A stretch of DNA of 8,041 nucleotides, taken from positions 1-8,041 of the forward strand of contig VXXH01000007.1 of NCBI GenBank assembly GCA_009835515.1, read 5' to 3'. The translations under genes and the position numbers were made by a program. This document shows, piece after piece, positions 5,834 through 8,041 of the stretch; within the stretch, counting starts at the first letter, position 1, and each line of letters begins with the position of its first letter. Origin of the DNA: Candidatus Poribacteria bacterium (GTDB taxonomy: Bacteria; Poribacteria; WGA-4E; WGA-3G). The notes under the pieces were generated by a model, which saw nothing but the letters and a program-made list of their open reading frames with translations, did not search any database and was not told the origin of the DNA.

Positions 5834-7015
5834 ATGAGGGTTGTTCCGTCTTTTTTCGTAGTTTTGTTTTTTGTCGTTGGTTGCGGAGGTGGTGGTGGAA
5901 ATGAAACTCCAAGTGACCGACACCCCACAGCCCGAACTGCGGTGGGTCAATTTAAAGATGCCAACGTTGCAGGACTGAGCTATGTCTCAGGAGGGCAGAG
6001 TGGAGTTACCGATTCAGAGGGAAGCTTTACCTACGAAGTTGGAGAAAGTGTTGTGTTCTCGGTCGGAGGTGTAACATTAGGAGAAACCGAAGGAAAGTCG
6101 GTTGTTACCCCAGTAGATTTAGTTGAGCGAGGCAGTTCAAGTTCTGAGCCTGTGCTGAACACTGTGCGTTTTCTCATATCTCTGGATGAAGACAATGACC
6201 TTTCTAACGGTATAAACATCCCTGAAGAGGTTCGTGAGCTCGCGCTACAATGGACTTTTATACAGATTCTTTCCGATAGTTTGGATTTCGAGCAACAACT
6301 GGAGAGAATGAGATCCGATTTACAAGAAAGATTTAGTAGATATGAATCGTACGAAATCCCGGGAAATGCGACCGCAAGGAACCATTTGGAAAGTACTCTT
6401 CGGTGTTCCTATTCGGGTGCATACACCGGAACATACGGGGGTACTGATCAAGGTAATTTCGGAGTTTTGATTGACGCACGTAGTGGAAGTGCGTCCGGTA
6501 TTGCTTACAGCACTCAATATGATAATTACATCACACTTACAGGCACAAGATCCATCAGCTATGATCAGAATGTCGTATTCGCAAGTGGAGATACAGATGA
6601 AGGAACAGAATTCAATGGCCAGTTTACTTCTGTGAACACGGTTCAAGGTCGGTGGGGGCATCCACTTGACTCAAGTATCGGTGGCAGTTTCTCCGGCAGG
6701 AGAATCGGTGGTGATCAATATGCGGTATACCGTGGTACCGGAACTTGGCGAACTGATAGTTTTGACGAGTACGGAGTCTTCACTTTTGACATTAATGATT
6801 CGGGCAGGATAACAGGACTCGCATATAACATTGCTTATGATATATCTGGAAATCTTAATGGATCACTTTCGGGAACCAACATATCAGCTACTACAAGCGA
6901 TGGGACAAGGGTTACCGGAACGCTAGACCGAGAAACTGGTGTCCTAAGAGGTAGGTTCGATGACTCGGCAGGGTTCTCGGGCACATTTGAAGGAAGCGGA
7001 TGCCAGCTCAACTAG
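5834..7015 (+). CDS. Secreted lipoprotein with duplicated glycine-rich beta domain
   Basis: This 393-residue protein starts with a short signal sequence and a lipobox, VVGC (14-17). Cys17 would be lipidated and is followed by a run of glycines, so the mature protein is probably tethered in the cell envelope. Residues 38-96 form a module common in bacterial surface proteins (GQFKDANVAGLSYVSGG, GVTDSEGSFTYEVGE, VVFSVGGVTLGE). Then comes LISLDEDNDLSNGINIPEEV (114-133) and a charged helical segment to about 171. Residues 192-290 and 297-388 look like two diverged copies of one beta domain: YSGAYTGTY, NFGVLIDARSGSASGIAYS against YRGTGTW, VFTFDINDSGRITGLAYN. The pair is bracketed by the only cysteines of the mature chain apart from the lipidated one, Cys191 and Cys390, possibly a disulfide. 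The ATG follows a strong AGGAGG. Its function is unknown; binding or adhesion is a guess. Confidence 0.88.
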   Translation: MRVVPSFFVVLFFVVGCGGGGGNETPSDRHPTARTAVGQFKDANVAGLSYVSGGQSGVTDSEGSFTYEVGESVVFSVGGVTLGETEGKSVVTPVDLVERGSSSSEPVLNTVRFLISLDEDNDLSNGINIPEEVRELALQWTFIQILSDSLDFEQQLERMRSDLQERFSRYESYEIPGNATARNHLESTLRCSYSGAYTGTYGGTDQGNFGVLIDARSGSASGIAYSTQYDNYITLTGTRSISYDQNVVFASGDTDEGTEFNGQFTSVNTVQGRWGHPLDSSIGGSFSGRRIGGDQYAVYRGTGTWRTDSFDEYGVFTFDINDSGRITGLAYNIAYDISGNLNGSLSGTNISATTSDGTRVTGTLDRETGVLRGRFDDSAGFSGTFEGSGCQLN

Positions 7016-7058
7016 AAACAATCGATGAGGCAATCTAAGACCTTTAGTGCTCTGAAAG

Positions 7059-7486
7059 GTGAGCTTCTACAGGCTCTTTCAGAAGTTCCCGGATGAACAG
7101 TCTGCGAGGCTGTATTTTGAGGAAGAGCGTTGGGGGAAGGGGGCGTTATTGCCCGCATTGCGGAAGCGTGAGAACTTCCGAAATCAAGAATCACAAACCT
7201 ATGCCCTATCGGTGCAAGGATTGTCGCAAGTATTTCAGCGTCCGGACAAACAGCGTGCTTGCCGAGAGCAGGGTTCCTCTTCACGAATGGATTCTGGCTG
7301 TTTTCCTGATGACTACGAATCTTAAAGGTGTATCAAGTTACAAGCTGACGAGAGCTATTTTGGCGGTCGCTTTAGAACATGCACGCTTCAAGAAGAATGT
7401 TCATAGGAGGAGCTGGGCTAACGGACAAAACTCCCGTAGTCGGCGGAAAATCCCGCAAGACGAAGAAGGTCAAGGTCACCCTCCGT
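7059..7486 (+). pseudogene. Degraded IS1595-family (ISXO2-like) transposase
   Basis: The remains of a DDE-type transposase are spread over three frames. Frame A (from GTG 7059) gives FYRLFQKFPDEQSARLYFEE, the family's N-terminus. After one extra G in the G-run at 7140-7144 the frame shifts and continues RYCPHCGSVRTSEIKNHKP and YRCKDCRKYFSVRTNSVL, the four-cysteine zinc ribbon (CPHC...CKDC), then PLHEWILAVFLMTTNLKGVSSYKL. At about 7346 the reading jumps to DESYFGG (7347-7367, frame A), the first catalytic Asp motif; about 40 residues normally between these parts are missing. A one-base loss near 7374-7378 then leads to MHASRRMFIGGAG and LTDKTPVVGGKSRKTKKVKV, after which the homology stops near 7486. 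The rest of the catalytic domain is absent and no terminal repeats were found. It cannot be active. Confidence 0.88.
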
Positions 7487-7624
7487 AACACCTTTCACTT
7501 CTTCTGCGAATCTGAAGCATTCATTAAAAACCAAGTAAGCCCTGTCGCCACATTTTGCCTTTGTCTCGGCGTAAACCACCCCCGTGACCGCAAACAAGGT
7601 CACAAAAATCAACAATATTCTCAT
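7418..7624 (-). CDS. Small exported protein, probably truncated by the IS remnant
   Basis: The product is 68 residues. Residues 1-19 (MRILLIFVTLFAVTGVVYA) are a clear Sec signal peptide with cleavage expected after VYA; the mature start ETKAKCGDRAYLVFNECF has two cysteines 11 residues apart. The ATG at 7624 is preceded by AGGAG with good spacing, and a structured leader with a predicted promoter lies upstream, so expression is likely. From about residue 47 on (TEGDLDLLRLAG) the coding sequence is the exact antisense of the transposase remnant. The original C-terminus was therefore probably lost when the element inserted, and the present tail is accidental. If so, it is a truncated gene and may be non-functional. 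A two-cysteine small periplasmic protein is the most that can be said of the original. Confidence 0.6.
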   Translation of the reverse strand: MRILLIFVTLFAVTGVVYAETKAKCGDRAYLVFNECFRFAEEVKGVTEGDLDLLRLAGFSADYGSFVR

Positions 7625-7658
7625 AGCAATCTCCTAAGTATTTGGGGTTAACAGAGGT

Positions 7659-7671
7659 GGCACAGGGTGCC
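7659..7671 (-). repeat. Short hairpin in the leader of the small exported protein gene
   Basis: GGCAC and GTGCC form a perfect 5-bp stem with a 3-base loop. It sits between the pseudoknot motif copy 2 and the ribosome site (7631-7635) of the - strand gene. No T-run follows it, so it is not a terminator. Copy 1 has no equivalent hairpin at this place. Confidence 0.4.
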
Positions 7672-7682
7672 TCGAACGTGGG

Positions 7683-7792
7683 TGTCGGGTCCTGCTGACA
7701 TTCAAGAGACTTGAAAGTTCCGCTTATTTCCCGGATGGGTGTTGTATTGTGGCGGAGACCCGACATGGGGCGGGTTCTCCTGAATGTCAGCA
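7683..7792 (-). promoter_or_regulatory. Structured pseudoknotted leader RNA motif, copy 2
   Basis: Read on the - strand, P1 pairs 7792-7776 with 7709-7693 (17 continuous pairs, one G-U). TGTCGGGTC (7765-7757) pairs with GACCCGACA (7691-7683), 9 bp, crossing P1 as a pseudoknot. P2 is TCCGC (7756-7752) with GCGGA (7723-7719). P3 is CCC (7739-7737) with GGG (7732-7730), loop ATCC. The core AACACCC and GGGAAATAAGCGGA matches copy 1 almost base for base. The linker between P2 and the P1 3' strand is 9 nt in both copies, and P1 to the pseudoknot strand is 1 nt here against 2 nt in copy 1. It lies upstream of, and in sense with, the small exported protein gene, with about 47 bases to its ribosome site. 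Confidence 0.72.
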
Positions 7793-7797
7793 TTCTG

Positions 7798-7826
7798 ACT
7801 GTAGCACACCAAGGCAGGATAATCCA
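7798..7826 (-). promoter_or_regulatory. Possible promoter of the copy 2 leader
   Basis: On the - strand, TACAGT (7803-7798) is preceded by TG at the extended -10 position, and 17 bp upstream is a poor -35, TGGATT (7826-7821). The predicted start near 7791-7792 coincides with the first base of helix P1, as in copy 1. It is weaker than the other promoters called here and rests partly on this agreement. Confidence 0.4.
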
Positions 7827-7842
7827 TGAGAATTTCGCAATC

Positions 7843-7870
7843 TTGATAAACACCTTTGGTTGCGTATAAT
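7843..7870 (+). promoter_or_regulatory. Sigma70-like promoter of the ATPase gene
   Basis: TTGATA (7843-7848), a 16-bp spacer and a perfect TATAAT (7865-7870) predict a start near 7877, about 20 bases before the ATG at 7897. It is divergent from the promoter of the copy 2 leader, with the two -35 regions only about 17 bases apart. Confidence 0.7.
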
Positions 7871-7896
7871 GGAACCCGATATAAGAGAGGGAAAAG

Positions 7897-8041
7897 ATGA
7901 AACTTAGAAAATTTACAGTAAAAGAATTTAGAAGCATTTGGGACTCGAATGCTATCGAAGTTGATGACAAGGTAACCTGTCTGGTCGGCAAAAATGAATC
8001 TGGCAAAACAGCGTTACTCCACGCACTATATAGAACTAACC
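7897..8041 (+). CDS. AAA/OLD-like ATP-binding protein, N-terminus (3' end outside window)
   Basis: Only the first 48 codons are in the window. They read FTVKEFRSIWDS (6-17), a short strand with VDDKVTCLVGKNESGKTALL (22-41), then HALYR. This is the start typical of SMC-like and OLD-family ATPases: an N-terminal strand with FRSI, then the Walker A motif GKNESGKT (31-38) with Lys37 and Thr38 as the phosphate and magnesium ligands. Such proteins include OLD nucleases with a C-terminal Toprim domain and other ATPases common in phage-defence loci, but the part that would tell them apart is missing. AGAGAGG (7884-7890), 6 bases before the ATG, is a good ribosome site, and a strong promoter lies just upstream. 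Confidence 0.88.
   Translation, partial: MKLRKFTVKEFRSIWDSNAIEVDDKVTCLVGKNESGKTALLHALYRTN

Noticed and set aside
5546..5950. Open frame of 134 codons on the - strand across the lipoprotein leader and start
   Set aside because: It overlaps the promoter, the RNA motif and the signal-peptide coding region on the opposite strand. Its product has low-complexity, unconvincing composition and no recognisable domain.
7132..7146. Programmed frameshift at the G-run of the transposase
   Set aside because: The downstream part carries a large internal deletion and another frameshift, so decay explains the shift better than a translational signal.
5685..7792. Motif copies as integron attC sites or retron msr-msd
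   Set aside because: The GTTRRRY/RYYYAAC core sites of attC were not seen, and there is no integrase or reverse transcriptase in the window.
7524..8006. Open frame of 160 codons on the - strand over 7524-8006
   Set aside because: It runs antisense through the ATPase start and over the promoters and RNA motif copy 2. The signal peptide and ribosome site of the 7624-7418 gene in another frame are far more convincing.

Overview
The window looks like a piece of a Gram-negative bacterial chromosome of moderate GC content, probably from an environmental lineage. It carries a Cys-anchored lipoprotein, a Sec-exported small protein and a fused CobA-HemD enzyme, a fusion known from deltaproteobacteria-like groups, Clostridia and others. 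The sequence alone does not fix the taxon. No rRNA, tRNA or CRISPR array was seen.

Left part (1-3056, all + strand). The 3' half of an MFS transporter gene overlaps a PaaI-like hotdog thioesterase gene by four bases. After a gap with a plausible sigma70 promoter comes a tight cassette of three genes (1165-3056; gaps of 6 bp and then a 1-base overlap). I cannot assign any of the three products to a characterised family. They look like sporadically distributed accessory proteins and are candidates for one functional unit.

Central part (3097-5361, - strand). A housekeeping pair, cobA-hemD followed by rsmE 18 bp downstream, converges on the cassette. CobA-HemD makes uroporphyrinogen III and converts it to precorrin-2 for siroheme or cobalamin. 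RsmE methylates U1498 of 16S rRNA.

Right part (5362-8041) is accessory in character. A good promoter at 5648-5677 starts a long leader containing a pseudoknotted RNA motif (5685-5793), followed by a lipoprotein with a duplicated beta-rich domain. Next come a decayed, internally deleted IS1595/ISXO2-type transposase and a small exported protein gene on the - strand whose 3' end runs antisense through the IS remnant. A second, diverged copy of the same motif (7792-7683, - strand) leads that small gene. Finally a strong promoter drives the first 48 codons of an AAA/OLD-like ATPase with a Walker A motif, cut by the window edge.

The most notable observation is the RNA motif. Two copies of 109 and 110 nt share one architecture: a 17-18 bp closing helix, an inner hairpin with a conserved internal loop, and an 8-9 bp pseudoknot. 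The core nucleotides are conserved while the helices differ by compensatory changes. Each copy begins at about the predicted transcription start and lies upstream, in sense orientation, of a gene for an exported protein. I know of no named riboswitch or ribozyme that fits it, but no database search could be run.
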